DNA of 53,277 bases from Granulicella sp. S190 (GTDB taxonomy: Bacteria; Acidobacteriota; Terriglobia; Terriglobales; Acidobacteriaceae). Positions 1 through 10,521 of this stretch are shown here, in pieces; position 1 is the stretch's first letter; every line of letters starts with the position of its first letter. The stretch spans positions 354,813 to 408,089 of the forward strand of contig NZ_LMUD01000016.1 in assembly GCF_009766095.1 (NCBI RefSeq), in the 5' to 3' direction. A program made the translations under genes and the position numbers. The notes beneath the pieces were generated by a model. That model had not been told where the DNA came from and did not search any database. It saw nothing but the letters and a program-made list of their open reading frames with translations.

Positions 1-314
1 GCAATGGCGGGGATAAGGCGGCCGATCTTTCTGGAAGTTCGCGGTTCGGGGAGCTCATTCGACTGGCATCACCGCACTTCGACTGGATCATCGTTGACTC
101 GTCTCCTGTGCTTCCCGTCTCCGATGCCGTCAATCTGGCACGTTCCTGCGACGGCGTTCTCCTGGTGGCGCGGGGTGGAGTGACTAAATTCCCGGTGGCA
201 CAGCGCGCGCAGAGTGAGCTGAAAGCCTCAAATATTCTTGGGTTTGTATTAAATGCAGTGCAGGAGACACCCCAGGTCGGCAGCTACTATGGATACGACG
301 CCGCCAAACCGTAA
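1..314 (+). CDS. C-terminal end of a polysaccharide-biosynthesis tyrosine kinase (CpsD/CapB/Wzc type), 5' truncated
   Basis: The reading frame is open from base 3, so the gene begins before the window; about 103 residues are visible. The stretch FDWIIVDSSPVLPVSDA is the Walker B-type region of bacterial tyrosine kinases and MinD-like chromosome-partitioning ATPases, followed by the family's usual GVLLVARGG strand and a VLNAV strand. The protein ends in YYGYDAAKP; tyrosines near the C terminus are the usual autophosphorylation sites in this family, and two are present here. The next gene, 18 bp downstream on the same strand, is an exopolysaccharide glycosylphosphotransferase, which fits a role in controlling polysaccharide chain length and export at the inner membrane. 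The N-terminal Wzz-like part, if present, is outside the window. Confidence 0.85.
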   Translation, partial: NGGDKAADLSGSSRFGELIRLASPHFDWIIVDSSPVLPVSDAVNLARSCDGVLLVARGGVTKFPVAQRAQSELKASNILGFVLNAVQETPQVGSYYGYDAAKP

Positions 315-332
315 GAGGGAGCGATTGATCAG

Positions 333-1709
333 ATGATCCGGCTTTTTAACGTGTACTACCCTACGCGTACCATCGTTCTTCTGCTGTGTGAAGCGCTGAT
401 TGTAAGTGGTAGCTTCCTGCTGGCGACGGTGCTGCTGCTGGGGCCGGACACCTATCTTGTTCTGAACTATGAGAACGGGGCTCTGAAGATCGCCGCCCTG
501 ACGATTCTGACTCTTCTCTGCTCCTATTACTTCGATTTGTACGAACCGCAACGTATCTCCGCAGGCTGGGAGATCTATTTTCGGCTTCTACTGGTTCTCG
601 GGTTTTTATCGTTTCTGCTCTCGGCTATCATCTACCTCTTTCCCGCTGCAGATATAGCTCACTATGTTTTGTTGCTTGGTCTCATCTTTCTCACCCTTGC
701 CTTGGTGGCGTGGCGAAGTGCTTATGAATGGATCATCGGAAGGGAGATGTTCCGGGAGCGCGTCTATGTCTTGGGTGCGGGGGAGCGTGCGCAGACGATC
801 GTAAATCTGCTTGAGACGCGCAAGGATGCTGGGATGGAGGTCCAGGGGTGGGATGGCGTGGTGGCTGATAGAGATCAGCGTAAAGAGGCCATTCACGCTG
901 CTTTGGAGAGATTCTCCGGGGTAAAGCCGCCCGTCGATCGCGTGATCGTTGCGATCGAAGACCGTCGAGGTGAGTTTCCGGTTCGCGAGTTGCTCAAACT
1001 GCGGTTTAACGGAGTGGTCATTGAAGATGCCGGAGCTTTGCTGGAGCGACTTACAGGCAAGCTTCATCTGGACGGGCTTCACCCCAGCAGTTTTATCTAC
1101 AGCGAAGGATTTCGAGTAAAGCCATCCCAACAGATCGCGCGACGGATCGTATCGACATTGACCGCCGCGGTTGGTTTGCTTTTGTTCCTGCCGTTTTTCC
1201 CGATCGTGGTGCTGCTGGTTCGCCTGTCGTCGCCGGGGCCGATCTTCTTTCGGCAGACGCGGGTAGGTCTTGCGGGGAAAAATTTTACAGTCTACAAATT
1301 TCGCACGATGCGGACTGACGCAGAGGTCTCGGGAGCAAAGTGGGCGACCAAGAATGATCCTCGCGTGACCCGCGTGGGCATGTTCATGCGCAAGACGCGT
1401 CTGGACGAGGTGCCTCAGCTCTGGAACGTGCTGCGTGGCGATATGGGGTTTGTAGGACCTCGTCCTGAGCGGCCCGAGTTTGTGCCGTGGCTTACAGAAC
1501 AGATACCGTACTTCAACCTTCGCCACATGATTCGTCCCGGTCTTACGGGCTGGGCGCAGGTGCGATACGGTTACGGAGCGACGTTGGCCGAGAGCCGCGA
1601 GAAGCTGGAGTTCGATCTCTACTACATCAAGCACATGACGCTTGGACTCGATCTGCTGATCATGTTCGAGACGGTCAAGACGATCATTCGGCGGCAGGGT
1701 GCGCAGTAA
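333..1709 (+). CDS. Exopolysaccharide polyprenyl glycosylphosphotransferase (bacterial sugar transferase family)
   Basis: This 458-residue protein should transfer a sugar-1-phosphate from a nucleotide sugar to undecaprenyl phosphate, the first membrane step of exopolysaccharide repeat assembly. The N-terminal third holds several hydrophobic segments (about residues 11-35, 48-66, 85-125). A Rossmann-like part follows with VYVLGAGERAQTI near residue 145, then another membrane segment near 275-300. The C-terminal catalytic domain shows KFRTMRTDAE, TRLDEVPQLWNVLRGDM, GPRPERPEF and RPGLTGWAQV, all hallmarks of the family. The layout resembles the EpsB-type transferases found with PEP-CTERM/exosortase loci, but no exosortase gene is visible here. 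A GAGGGAGCG ribosome site lies just upstream of the ATG. It follows the tyrosine kinase by 18 bp, so the two are probably one operon. Confidence 0.9.
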   Translation: MIRLFNVYYPTRTIVLLLCEALIVSGSFLLATVLLLGPDTYLVLNYENGALKIAALTILTLLCSYYFDLYEPQRISAGWEIYFRLLLVLGFLSFLLSAIIYLFPAADIAHYVLLLGLIFLTLALVAWRSAYEWIIGREMFRERVYVLGAGERAQTIVNLLETRKDAGMEVQGWDGVVADRDQRKEAIHAALERFSGVKPPVDRVIVAIEDRRGEFPVRELLKLRFNGVVIEDAGALLERLTGKLHLDGLHPSSFIYSEGFRVKPSQQIARRIVSTLTAAVGLLLFLPFFPIVVLLVRLSSPGPIFFRQTRVGLAGKNFTVYKFRTMRTDAEVSGAKWATKNDPRVTRVGMFMRKTRLDEVPQLWNVLRGDMGFVGPRPERPEFVPWLTEQIPYFNLRHMIRPGLTGWAQVRYGYGATLAESREKLEFDLYYIKHMTLGLDLLIMFETVKTIIRRQGAQ

Positions 1710-1812
1710 GTTCCCGTTGTTGACTTTTATCTACGAGACTATAAGCGACCGCATCGTAGGAGAACAGCTTCGTGTGCTTCCACGATTCATCGAGCCTGAT
1801 ACCTACAAAAAT

Positions 1813-2907
1813 TCAGTAGATTCGCGTGCGCGAGGAAAGAGCCGGCTTCAGGGTTCGCTCTTCCTTCTTGACCAAGTGGGGCATGCGCAGAGGCCGGGGT
1901 GGCACCTCAGGCATGCCGACCTCGCTTAGCTTATAGAGGAGCGATCTGTAGCTAATCTGAAGCCACTTTGCCGTCTTCTGGCGATTCCAACTGTTCTCCT
2001 GAAGCACCTTGAGTATGATCTGCCGCTCGAGATCCTGAGTGGCCTTCTTGGTGATGTTTTTCAAGGAAACTGGTTCGCTGAGATCGATGTCGGTTGTGAT
2101 TCCGCCACGAGGAGTTTCCGGCATAAGCTCCGCAACGAGAGCTTCCTCGCTTCCAATCAGCACATAGCTGCGGATGAGATTCTCCAACTGACGAATGTTT
2201 CCCGGCCAATGGTAGTTCTGCATCAGGCGGACAGCGCTCTTGGAGAGTAACTCCGGTGTGTTATGGAAGATCTTTGCGTAGTGATCGATGAAGTAATCGA
2301 TCAGGATGGGCAGGTCGGCGATGCGTTGACGAAGTGGTGGCAGGTTGATCGTGACGGCATTGATGCGGAAGAGGAAGTCCAACCTGAAGGTTCCGTCCTC
2401 AACCTGATTGCGAAGATCTGTGTTGGAAGCCGATACGAGCCTGGTAACGATGCTCCTGGGTTCATGACCGCCTACCCGAACGAAAGTTCCATCCTGCAGT
2501 ACCTGAAGGAGCTTGGATTGGACTCCGAGGTCGAGACTTCCAACCTCATCCAGAAACAGGGTGCCGTGGTGCGATTGTTCTACGCGCCCAAGCTTGGTGG
2601 ACATGGCTCCGGTAAAGGCGCCTTTTTCATAACCAAAAAGCTCCGTTTCGAGGAGGGAGTGAGGAATGGCCGGACAGCTTACCTTGACCAGGGAGCCTTT
2701 GGCCCGCAGGGAAAAAGCGTGCAGCAGTCGGACACAGATCTCTTTGCCAGTTCCACTTTCGCCCTGGATTAGAACCGGGACGTCGGTTTCGGCCACTCTT
2801 TCCAGTTTGTTTCGCACAGCCTGCATGATGGCTGTCTTGCCAAAAAAGATCTCAAGAGGCGGCAGATTCAGAGAGGCGGCGGATTCGGCGTGATGATCCA
2901 AGGTCAT
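1813..2907 (-). CDS. Sigma-54-dependent transcriptional activator without receiver domain
   Basis: The 364-residue protein is a bacterial enhancer-binding protein: an AAA+ ATPase that remodels sigma-54 RNA polymerase. Residues about 18-260 are the AAA+ core, with Walker A GESGTGKE, the sigma-54 contact loop GAFTGA, Walker B GTLFLDEVG and arginine-finger region FRLDFLFRI. The C terminus holds a Fis-type helix-turn-helix (NSWNRQKTAKWLQISYRSLLYKL). There is no N-terminal receiver, PAS or GAF domain: the AAA+ core starts almost at once, so activity must be set by expression level or partner proteins. It is divergent from a second, related activator at 3407 and convergent with the glycosyltransferase, which suggests control of exopolysaccharide genes. 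AGGAAAAA precedes the ATG. Confidence 0.9.
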   Translation of the reverse strand: MTLDHHAESAASLNLPPLEIFFGKTAIMQAVRNKLERVAETDVPVLIQGESGTGKEICVRLLHAFSLRAKGSLVKVSCPAIPHSLLETELFGYEKGAFTGAMSTKLGRVEQSHHGTLFLDEVGSLDLGVQSKLLQVLQDGTFVRVGGHEPRSIVTRLVSASNTDLRNQVEDGTFRLDFLFRINAVTINLPPLRQRIADLPILIDYFIDHYAKIFHNTPELLSKSAVRLMQNYHWPGNIRQLENLIRSYVLIGSEEALVAELMPETPRGGITTDIDLSEPVSLKNITKKATQDLERQIILKVLQENSWNRQKTAKWLQISYRSLLYKLSEVGMPEVPPRPLRMPHLVKKEERTLKPALSSRTRIY

Positions 2908-3406
2908 TTTTTCCTATCGGCGTTGGGCGGAAACCGCAAACTTGCAATACTGTTCACACTGCACGTCAAGCGCCATCTTTAGGCAAAAGGGAAAAAATGC
3001 TGGCAATTTGGAGAGGGCCATAGCAAAGACTGATATACGACATGCAGCTCAAATTGGACTGAAATGATGGTTTTACCTTGGATTTTGAGGTCACCACGCT
3101 TTGTTTCACCAAAGTAACCTGCAAAAAAAAGTTTACTTTTTTTTCGTTTCACCAGTGTTCGGACAATGTAAGCTAGGCCTACTTGGTAGAAGAGTGGTAA
3201 ACCTTTATCTCTTTTGTCAGCAAAGTTCGTAACATTTTGTGCAAACGTTTGGAAAAGAGAACTGAAATTGCTTGTCATGGATGGATTGGGTTGACGTCCA
3301 TACAGCAATTGTTTGGATGGAGTACAGCCTGATTCGGGAGTAACCGGTTCAGGATCACCGCGGGGTTGGGCAGAAGGGCTCAAACTCGTACTTTGAGGTA
3401 CTTTGT
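2908..3406. other. 499-bp AT-rich divergent intergenic region between two sigma-54 activators
   Basis: The spacer separates the divergent activator genes and must hold both promoters. It is clearly more AT-rich than its surroundings. A perfect 10-bp inverted repeat (AAAAAAAAGT, two-base gap, ACTTTTTTTT) lies at 3123-3144, flanked by two direct copies of GTTTCACCA at 3103-3111 and 3146-3154. I looked for a -24/-12 sigma-54 promoter on both strands and found none matching the GG/GC core. A 134-codon open frame on the minus strand (2979-3383) looks non-coding. Confidence 0.6.
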
Positions 3407-4849
<1,443 letters not shown>

Positions 4850-5404
4850 GGTCAAAAGCTGCCGAAAAAGAGCAGCCTGAGGCATATCGAGTTGTCGTCC
4901 GTTATGAGCATCATGCAGTCCGCGGGCTTGCTGAGGCCCGGGAACTGGGCTCTATTGAACAGTTGCTGCGTAATGACCCCGTCTACCCGCTGGATTCCAT
5001 ACGTTTGAAGCTGTTGGACTCAGACGCTGTTGAGGATGTTCCGACTAAAGACGCGAAAGCCGTTTTTTTCGTCAAGACCTTCGATGGCGATCTCCGCCAC
5101 AGGGCTCTTCATTTTCATGAGCATGCGCCAATCGTGCAGGGTTTGTGGGTGCGTGTGTATTTCTATGATGGAGAGATGATCGAAGGAATTATCAGTAATA
5201 CGAGGGACTTTGTGCTCGAGTCGGGCTTCTTCCTGAGGCCGACCGACCCGAATGGAAACAATGCGCTGGTTTACGTTCTCAAAGGCGGCCTTAAGGACTT
5301 CCATGTCCTTGGCATGAGGAATGTACCCAAAACCTCCGTTTGATCTTTCAATAAAAATATTGCGTGGTGGAACTGGTGAGGGTGCCAGTTTTGCCTTGTT
5401 TTTT

Positions 5405-5433
5405 GACCCCTTTTTAGAAAAGAGGTCTCTTTT
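5405..5433 (+). terminator. Probable rho-independent terminator
   Basis: A hairpin GACC-C-CTTTT / AAAAG-A-GGTC (5405-5414 and 5418-5427, one C-A mismatch, three-base loop) is followed by TCTTTT. It lies 62 bp after the DUF6982-like gene and would end the activator operon. Confidence 0.5.
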
Positions 5434-5822
5434 GGCGTGGTTTTTTGGTGGTGAGTTCGTGGTGGAATGCGTGGCTGGCGTGGTCGTTCGACCGTCGCTA
5501 ATTCAAGGAGCAAAAGTACGCCACAAATTTGAGATTTATTTTTGAGCTAAAAGCACTCTATTGAAAAATTGAACGAGATCCGGAAGAGCTGCCACGCAAT
5601 CTGAAGGAGACTGAGAACATCATCTTGCTAGTTGGTGGCCTGGATGTGAGTTGGGGTGCTTGGCGATCCCAATTCGGTACTCACATCAATCTTCAGGTTG
5701 AGGTTTGTATCGTCAAGGGTGTGTAGCATAACCATGTTTGACCGATGTTTATCCTATCGCGTATCTTTTCGTGGCATAGCAAATTGTTGATATCTAAGAT
5801 GTGCACCCGAAGCCAGGAGAAT
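5434..5822. other. Intergenic region before the porin gene, no gene seen
   Basis: The first 80 bases are strongly T/G-rich on the plus strand (long runs such as GGTTTTTTGGTGGTG). The rest is of ordinary composition. No convincing ORF, RNA gene or repeat was recognised; promoters for the downstream porin are expected here, but no clear -35/-10 pair stood out. Confidence 0.4.
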
Positions 5823-7256
5823 ATGAACTTGAAATTTGCATGTGGGGACAGTAGTCAACGGGTTCGGTCGTTCGTTTGCAATGTAATGGTTGGCGGCAAG
5901 GCAAAGATGTTGACCTATGTGTTGCTTATGGCGGGGGCATCGATTGGATGGCAAGCCCAGGCGCAGGAGACGGCGACACACTACATCGAGTACCCACAGC
6001 TTCAGGGCAAGGTACAACCATTGAAGTTGAGCGCCGTGCCGAAGTGGGCCACGATCGATTTTCAGCTTCGTGGACGATTTGAGAATCAGTCCTCGGATAA
6101 TTACATCTCAGGCAACGGGCAGTCCTATCTTCTAACTCGCGTTTACGGCGGATTGGAGATACGGCCTACCAAGTGGCTCACCGGATATATCCAGTTCATA
6201 GACACTCATGCTCTCGGACTGCCGTTGAAGTACGTTGCAGCTAATCAGAGGGATGTCTTCGATGACCGGCTGGCGTATCTTGAATTCCACCTAAAGCAGG
6301 CAAAGATCTTCGCCGGGCGGCAGGAGTTGAAGTACGGTGGCGAGCGGCTGGTAGGTATCAGCGACTGGACCAACAACAGCCGCACCTGGGATGGGTTTCT
6401 TGGGCGATATGGAGATAAGAACCGTATCGATATCTTCAGCACCTCGGTAGTCGCGGTTCATGCCTCTTCGCTTGATAAGCATGGCGCTGGGCTGACCTTC
6501 CACGGAGCGGTCGGGACGATTGGGACGTGGGTGCCCCACGCGGTGATCCAGCCGTTCGTTTACGTCAAGGCTTTTCCGCGTGTGCAGGGAGCGCAGGGAG
6601 TTTTCGGGTCCCAGACGACGGTGACACCAGGTGTCGAGGTTGCCGGCGACTTCGGGGGATTCGACTTCGACGCTCTTGGTGCGCTGCAGAGGGGTAGCTA
6701 TTCGAACGAGTCAATCGATGCGGGGGCAGCCTATGTGAAAGCTGGCTATAGTACGACGCACATTCCATGGAAGCCTCGTCTGCGGGCGGAGTATGACTAC
6801 GCCTCTGGCAATCCGCATACAAATCCGTTTCGCATGGGCACCTTCGACCAGCAATACCCAAGCAACCACAACGCCTTCGGCTTGACCGACCTGTTTGGAT
6901 TTCAGAATATCAAGCAGGAGCGGCTCAATCTTGATCTGACTCCGGTGAAGCATCTGTCGCTGCTATTCCAGGAGGAGTCGCTGCAGGTAGCTACGAGATT
7001 CGACAATGTATACAGTGGAAGCGCAGGCACAACGATCAAGGCGCCGACGGCTGGATTTCGCAGTGGGGATCTCGGTCACGAGTTCGACGCCTCGGGCAAG
7101 TATGTCATTCACGATAACCTGGTTGTGAATGTTGGCGTCGGGCATCTGTCTTCTGGGACGCTCTTGCGTGAGAACTCCCATGGAGCGCCGCTGACTCTTG
7201 CGTACTTTGGACTTACCTACCGATTCAAGGTCGATCACAAGAGCACTACGCCTTAG
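5823..7256 (+). CDS. Alginate-export-family outer-membrane beta-barrel protein
   Basis: Predicted outer-membrane channel of the Alginate_exp family, which exports polysaccharide or takes up small substrates. Typical features are LTRVYGGLEIRPTKWLTGY, DDRLAYLEFHL, AGRQELKYGGERLVG and the following DWTNNSRTWDG strand, plus alternating aromatic strands to an aromatic C-terminal region (YFGLTYRFKV). I chose ATG 5823 because AGGAGA precedes it by 2-3 bases; this gives 477 residues with a long basic leader before the hydrophobic signal core (MLTYVLLMAGASIG, cleavage near AQAQE). ATG 5886 is an alternative giving a standard-length signal peptide, and the frame is open back to 5745. The next gene, also exported, is an oxalate-decarboxylase-like cupin 112 bp downstream. 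Substrate unknown. Confidence 0.85.
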   Translation: MNLKFACGDSSQRVRSFVCNVMVGGKAKMLTYVLLMAGASIGWQAQAQETATHYIEYPQLQGKVQPLKLSAVPKWATIDFQLRGRFENQSSDNYISGNGQSYLLTRVYGGLEIRPTKWLTGYIQFIDTHALGLPLKYVAANQRDVFDDRLAYLEFHLKQAKIFAGRQELKYGGERLVGISDWTNNSRTWDGFLGRYGDKNRIDIFSTSVVAVHASSLDKHGAGLTFHGAVGTIGTWVPHAVIQPFVYVKAFPRVQGAQGVFGSQTTVTPGVEVAGDFGGFDFDALGALQRGSYSNESIDAGAAYVKAGYSTTHIPWKPRLRAEYDYASGNPHTNPFRMGTFDQQYPSNHNAFGLTDLFGFQNIKQERLNLDLTPVKHLSLLFQEESLQVATRFDNVYSGSAGTTIKAPTAGFRSGDLGHEFDASGKYVIHDNLVVNVGVGHLSSGTLLRENSHGAPLTLAYFGLTYRFKVDHKSTTP

Positions 7257-7368
7257 CGGGGGCGACAAAAAGAGTTGGAAGATCTAATGTTTTCGTAAAC
7301 TTTTGGAGCTTCGACCGCGACTCGTTCCAAGTCGCTAAGATGAACTAGCAGCAGAGAGGAAGTGTAAA

Positions 7369-8625
7369 ATGCAAGAGGAAAAAGATCAATCCAAGGTGAG
7401 CCGGCGCAGATTTCTTGAGGCCAGTTCGGCGATGTTTGTGGCTGCAGCGGGGATGCAGGTCGCCCAAGGGCAGCAGAGCAAGATCTATCCGACCGACACG
7501 CATACTGGCATCAATGAGAGCCAGCCCGGTCCTCCGCCGAATACTGTGCTCGATGAACAGAACCCCGATTCAGCATGGCCGCCGACGACGGATGCCGGTG
7601 GACAACAGCCCTTCAAATACTCCTTCTCCCTAGCGCATAAACGGATTGAAGCTGGTGGGTGGACGCGACAGGTGACGGTTCGCGATCTGCCGATTTCGAA
7701 GACGATGGCTGGCGTGGAGATGCGTTTGATCTCTGGCGGCATACGCGAACTGCACTGGCATGTGGCCTCCGAGTGGGCGTTGATGTTGTATGGCTCTGCC
7801 CGCATTACGGCGGTCGATCAGCAAGGGCGAGGCTATGTGAACGACGTCAAGGAGGGCGACCTGTGGCTGTTTCCAGGAGGCATTCCTCACTCGATCCAGG
7901 GGCTTGGGCCAGATGGGTGCAAGTTTCTCCTCGTGTTCAAAGACGGAAACTTCAACGAGTTCGGAACCTTTCTTTTGACGGAGTGGATGCACCATACGCC
8001 GAAGGAGGTTTTGGCAAAAAATTTCGACGTGCCGGAGTCGACCTTCGACCAGGTGCCAAAGAAGGAGTTGTTCATCTTTCCGCGTGAGTTGCCGCGTCCG
8101 CTGGCAGAAGAGAAAAAGCAGGTAGAGGCCGTGAATGGGCCGGTGCCGCATCCGTTCGACTTCGAACCAAGCAAGATGCAGCCAACCAAAGTCTCCAAGG
8201 GCGGTGAGGTAAAGATCATCGACCGTAAGAACTTTCCCGCGACCGATATTGCGTCTGCGATTGTCACACTGAAGCCTGGCGGCCTTCGCGAACTGCACTG
8301 GCATCCGAATGCGGACGAATGGCAGTACTACGTGAAAGGGAAGGGCCGCATGACGGTGTTTGCTGCCGGCGGACTTGCTCGCACGATGGATTTTCAAGGC
8401 GGAGATGTGGGCTACATCGATATTTCGATGCCGCACTACATTGAGAACACCGGCGACGAAGACCTGGTATTTGTCGAGGTGTTTCCGACGCCGTTCTACG
8501 AGGATATTTCGTTGGCTGAGTGGCTTGCTCACACGCCGCTGCGACTTGTCGATGAGCATATTCAGGTAGGGGAAGACTTTCTGTCGAAGATTCAGAAGAA
8601 AGAGATGGTTATCACTCCGGAGTAA
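7369..8625 (+). CDS. Tat-exported bicupin, oxalate decarboxylase family
   Basis: The 418-residue protein should convert oxalate to formate and CO2 using manganese. It starts with a twin-arginine signal (SRRRFLEASS, hydrophobic core, AQG), so it is folded in the cytoplasm and exported. Both cupin domains keep their metal ligands: His129, His131, Glu135, His174 in the first and His310, His312, Glu317, His356 in the second. The N-domain lid, SENST in Bacillus OxdC as I remember it, reads NEFGT (196-200): the key Glu is kept but its neighbours differ. The sequence following the lid (HTPKEVLAKNF) is very close to OxdC. AGAGGAAG precedes the ATG. Oxalate oxidase activity or another small acid substrate is possible. 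Confidence 0.88.
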   Translation: MQEEKDQSKVSRRRFLEASSAMFVAAAGMQVAQGQQSKIYPTDTHTGINESQPGPPPNTVLDEQNPDSAWPPTTDAGGQQPFKYSFSLAHKRIEAGGWTRQVTVRDLPISKTMAGVEMRLISGGIRELHWHVASEWALMLYGSARITAVDQQGRGYVNDVKEGDLWLFPGGIPHSIQGLGPDGCKFLLVFKDGNFNEFGTFLLTEWMHHTPKEVLAKNFDVPESTFDQVPKKELFIFPRELPRPLAEEKKQVEAVNGPVPHPFDFEPSKMQPTKVSKGGEVKIIDRKNFPATDIASAIVTLKPGGLRELHWHPNADEWQYYVKGKGRMTVFAAGGLARTMDFQGGDVGYIDISMPHYIENTGDEDLVFVEVFPTPFYEDISLAEWLAHTPLRLVDEHIQVGEDFLSKIQKKEMVITPE

Positions 8626-8644
8626 TGGAGTTGTTCTCGGTCTA

Positions 8645-8681
8645 AAGAAAAGAGGCAGCCATCGCGGCTGCCTCTTTTCTT
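8645..8681. terminator. Bidirectional rho-independent terminator
   Basis: A perfect 16-bp stem (core AGAAAAGAGGCAGCC and its complement, five-base loop ATCGC) sits between the convergent cupin and aminotransferase genes. Each arm ends in a T-rich tract on its own strand, so it can stop transcription from both sides. Confidence 0.9.
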
Positions 8682-8702
8682 ATTGGTAACTTTTTTAGTT
8701 CC

Positions 8703-9644
8703 TTATACGCCGACAGGCTCTGCGACTTTCACGTTGACCGGTGTGAGCCAGTTGTGACGATCGGGGAGGGTGCCGTTGACGATGCCGAAGAACTCATCGT
8801 GCAGTGCCTTGGTGATCGGGCCCATGGTGCCGTCTCCGACCATGATGCGATCGACCGAGCGGAGGTGGGTGACCTCTGCGGCGGTACCGGTGAAGAAGGC
8901 TTCATCGCAGATGTAGAGCATCTCGCGGGGAAGCGCCTGCTCGACAACTTCAATGCCGAGCTGCTTCGCCAAGGTGAGGATGGAGCTGCGGGTGATGCCG
9001 TTGAGCACGGAGTTCGCGAGCGGCGTGGTGTAGAGGACTCCGCCGCGGACGAGGAAGAGGTTCTCGCCCGAACCTTCGGAGAGATAGCCGTTGGTGTCGA
9101 GGCCGATACCCTCGGAGTAGCCGTTGATCTCGGCCTCCATGCGGATGAGCTGCGAGTTCATGTAGTTGGCGCCGGCTTTGGCGAGCGTGGGCATCGTGTT
9201 CGGAGCAAGGCGGGCCCAGCTTGAGACGCAGACGTCTGCACCAGAGGTTCCGGGGACGTACTTGCCCCAGGGGTAGTTTGCGACGTAGACCTCGACAGGC
9301 GACTTGAGGGGATTGACGCCGAGTTCGCCATAGCCGCGAAAGGCGATTGGGCGAATGTAGCAGGGGGCGACGCCGTTGGCTTCGACGACGTCGATGACCG
9401 CGGTTGAGAGCTGCTCGACGGTGTAGGGGAGCGGCATGCGGTAGATTTTGGCGGAGTCGACCAGACGCGCCATGTGCTCTGGAAGGCGGAAGATGCCGGC
9501 TGCGTTGGGCTGGGCGTAGCAGCGGATGCCCTCGAAGACGGAGGAGCCGTAGTGGACGACGTGCGACATGACGTGGATCTGGGCTTTGTCCCAGGGGATG
9601 AGGCTGCCGTTGTGCCAGATGTTTGTGGTGGTTTGTATGGGCAT
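8703..9644 (-). CDS. ilvE: Branched-chain amino acid aminotransferase
   Basis: A PLP-dependent class IV aminotransferase that reversibly aminates the 2-oxo acids of valine, leucine and isoleucine, using glutamate. At 313 residues it has normal length. The start MPIQTTTNIWHNG is supported by AGGAG eight bases upstream; the open frame runs further upstream, but that extension has no family similarity. Landmarks are HVVHYGSSVFEGIRCY, the PLP lysine region LAKAGANY (Lys156), GLDTNGYLSEGSGENLF and VLNGITRSSIL. It is monocistronic and convergent with the cupin gene across a shared terminator. A D-amino-acid or aminodeoxychorismate lyase role is less likely because the FEGIRCY and EGSGEN motifs are of the IlvE type. 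Confidence 0.93.
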   Translation of the reverse strand: MPIQTTTNIWHNGSLIPWDKAQIHVMSHVVHYGSSVFEGIRCYAQPNAAGIFRLPEHMARLVDSAKIYRMPLPYTVEQLSTAVIDVVEANGVAPCYIRPIAFRGYGELGVNPLKSPVEVYVANYPWGKYVPGTSGADVCVSSWARLAPNTMPTLAKAGANYMNSQLIRMEAEINGYSEGIGLDTNGYLSEGSGENLFLVRGGVLYTTPLANSVLNGITRSSILTLAKQLGIEVVEQALPREMLYICDEAFFTGTAAEVTHLRSVDRIMVGDGTMGPITKALHDEFFGIVNGTLPDRHNWLTPVNVKVAEPVGV

Positions 9645-9708
9645 TCGTACGCTCCTGAAGGCTGAGGCACCATTATAACGGCTGCCCGGCATGGGAGAAT
9701 AGAGAGTG

Positions 9709-10389
9709 ATGTTCAATCCCCATGTCGTTAGTCTCGCGGGGCTGGAGCACTCGGCGTACGTGCAGTTCTCTGTGCTGGCGCTCAGCTCCATCTTCTTCCT
9801 CGTCGATCCGTTCGCTGCGCTGCCCACCTTTCTTGCGGTGACAGCGGGAGCGGATGAGCAGCGTCGGCGAAAGATGGCGTGGAAGGCCTCGGTTACGGCG
9901 ATGGTGGTGCTGAGCGGGTTCGCCATTGCGGGACAGTACATCTTCAGGATGTTCGGCATTACCCTTCCGGCCTTCGAGATTGCGGGCGGCGTCATTCTTC
10001 TTTTGATCGGGCTGGATATGCTTGAGGCCAAACGCTCTCCGACCCAGGAGTCTACTGAGGAGACTACGGAGGCAGCGCAGAAAGAGGATGCCGGGATTGT
10101 TCCTCTTGGCATTCCCATGCTGGCGGGTCCGGGTTCCATTACCAGTGTTATGGTGCTGGTGGGACAGGCACAGTCGAGCTGGCAGAAGGTCGCGATTATT
10201 TTGCTGGCGATCTTTATTACGGCAGCGATTTGCTACCTGGTTCTCGGCAATTCGGACCGAGTAGCCCGCGCTCTGGGGGATACCGGCGTTCGCATTCTGG
10301 TTCGCATTATGGGGCTTCTTCTGGTAGCGCTTGCAGTGCAATATTTCATAAACGGCATGATCGATCTGGGTGTCATCAACAAGCTCTGA
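9709..10389 (+). CDS. MarC family integral membrane protein
   Basis: About 226 residues with six predicted membrane segments (near residues 19-40, 55-72, 83-102, 137-155, 165-183 and 205-222). It matches the MarC/YchE family: an early VDPFAALPTFLAVT segment, FEIAGGVILLLIGLDML, and PLGIPMLAGPGSITSVMV, which is the family signature. A charged, Glu/Thr-rich loop (residues about 107-126) separates the two halves. The cellular role of MarC proteins is unsettled; the old multiple-antibiotic-resistance link has not held up. The ATG at 9709 directly follows a GTG, and GAGAATAGAGAG lies upstream. A TATAAC element at 9675-9680 may be its -10 box. The gene is divergent from ilvE. Confidence 0.9.
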   Translation: MFNPHVVSLAGLEHSAYVQFSVLALSSIFFLVDPFAALPTFLAVTAGADEQRRRKMAWKASVTAMVVLSGFAIAGQYIFRMFGITLPAFEIAGGVILLLIGLDMLEAKRSPTQESTEETTEAAQKEDAGIVPLGIPMLAGPGSITSVMVLVGQAQSSWQKVAIILLAIFITAAICYLVLGNSDRVARALGDTGVRILVRIMGLLLVALAVQYFINGMIDLGVINKL

Positions 10390-10521
10390 ACGGATTTTGA
10401 TGCTGTTTCTATATGGGTATTTGTGCCTGAGCTGATCTCAGGCTGGTAACTTTTCAGCAACTTTGATGTCAAACGAAGCATCACATTTCTGTTCGCCATC
10501 TCTTCACCAAGCGAGAAGATT

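Noticed and set aside
2979..3383. 134-codon minus-strand ORF in the activator spacer
   Set aside because: No ribosome site, no recognisable motif, and it crosses an AT-rich palindrome; probably regulatory DNA.
2908..3406. Sigma-54 (-24/-12) promoter between the two activators
   Set aside because: I scanned both strands for the GG-N10-GC core with flanking consensus and found no acceptable match.
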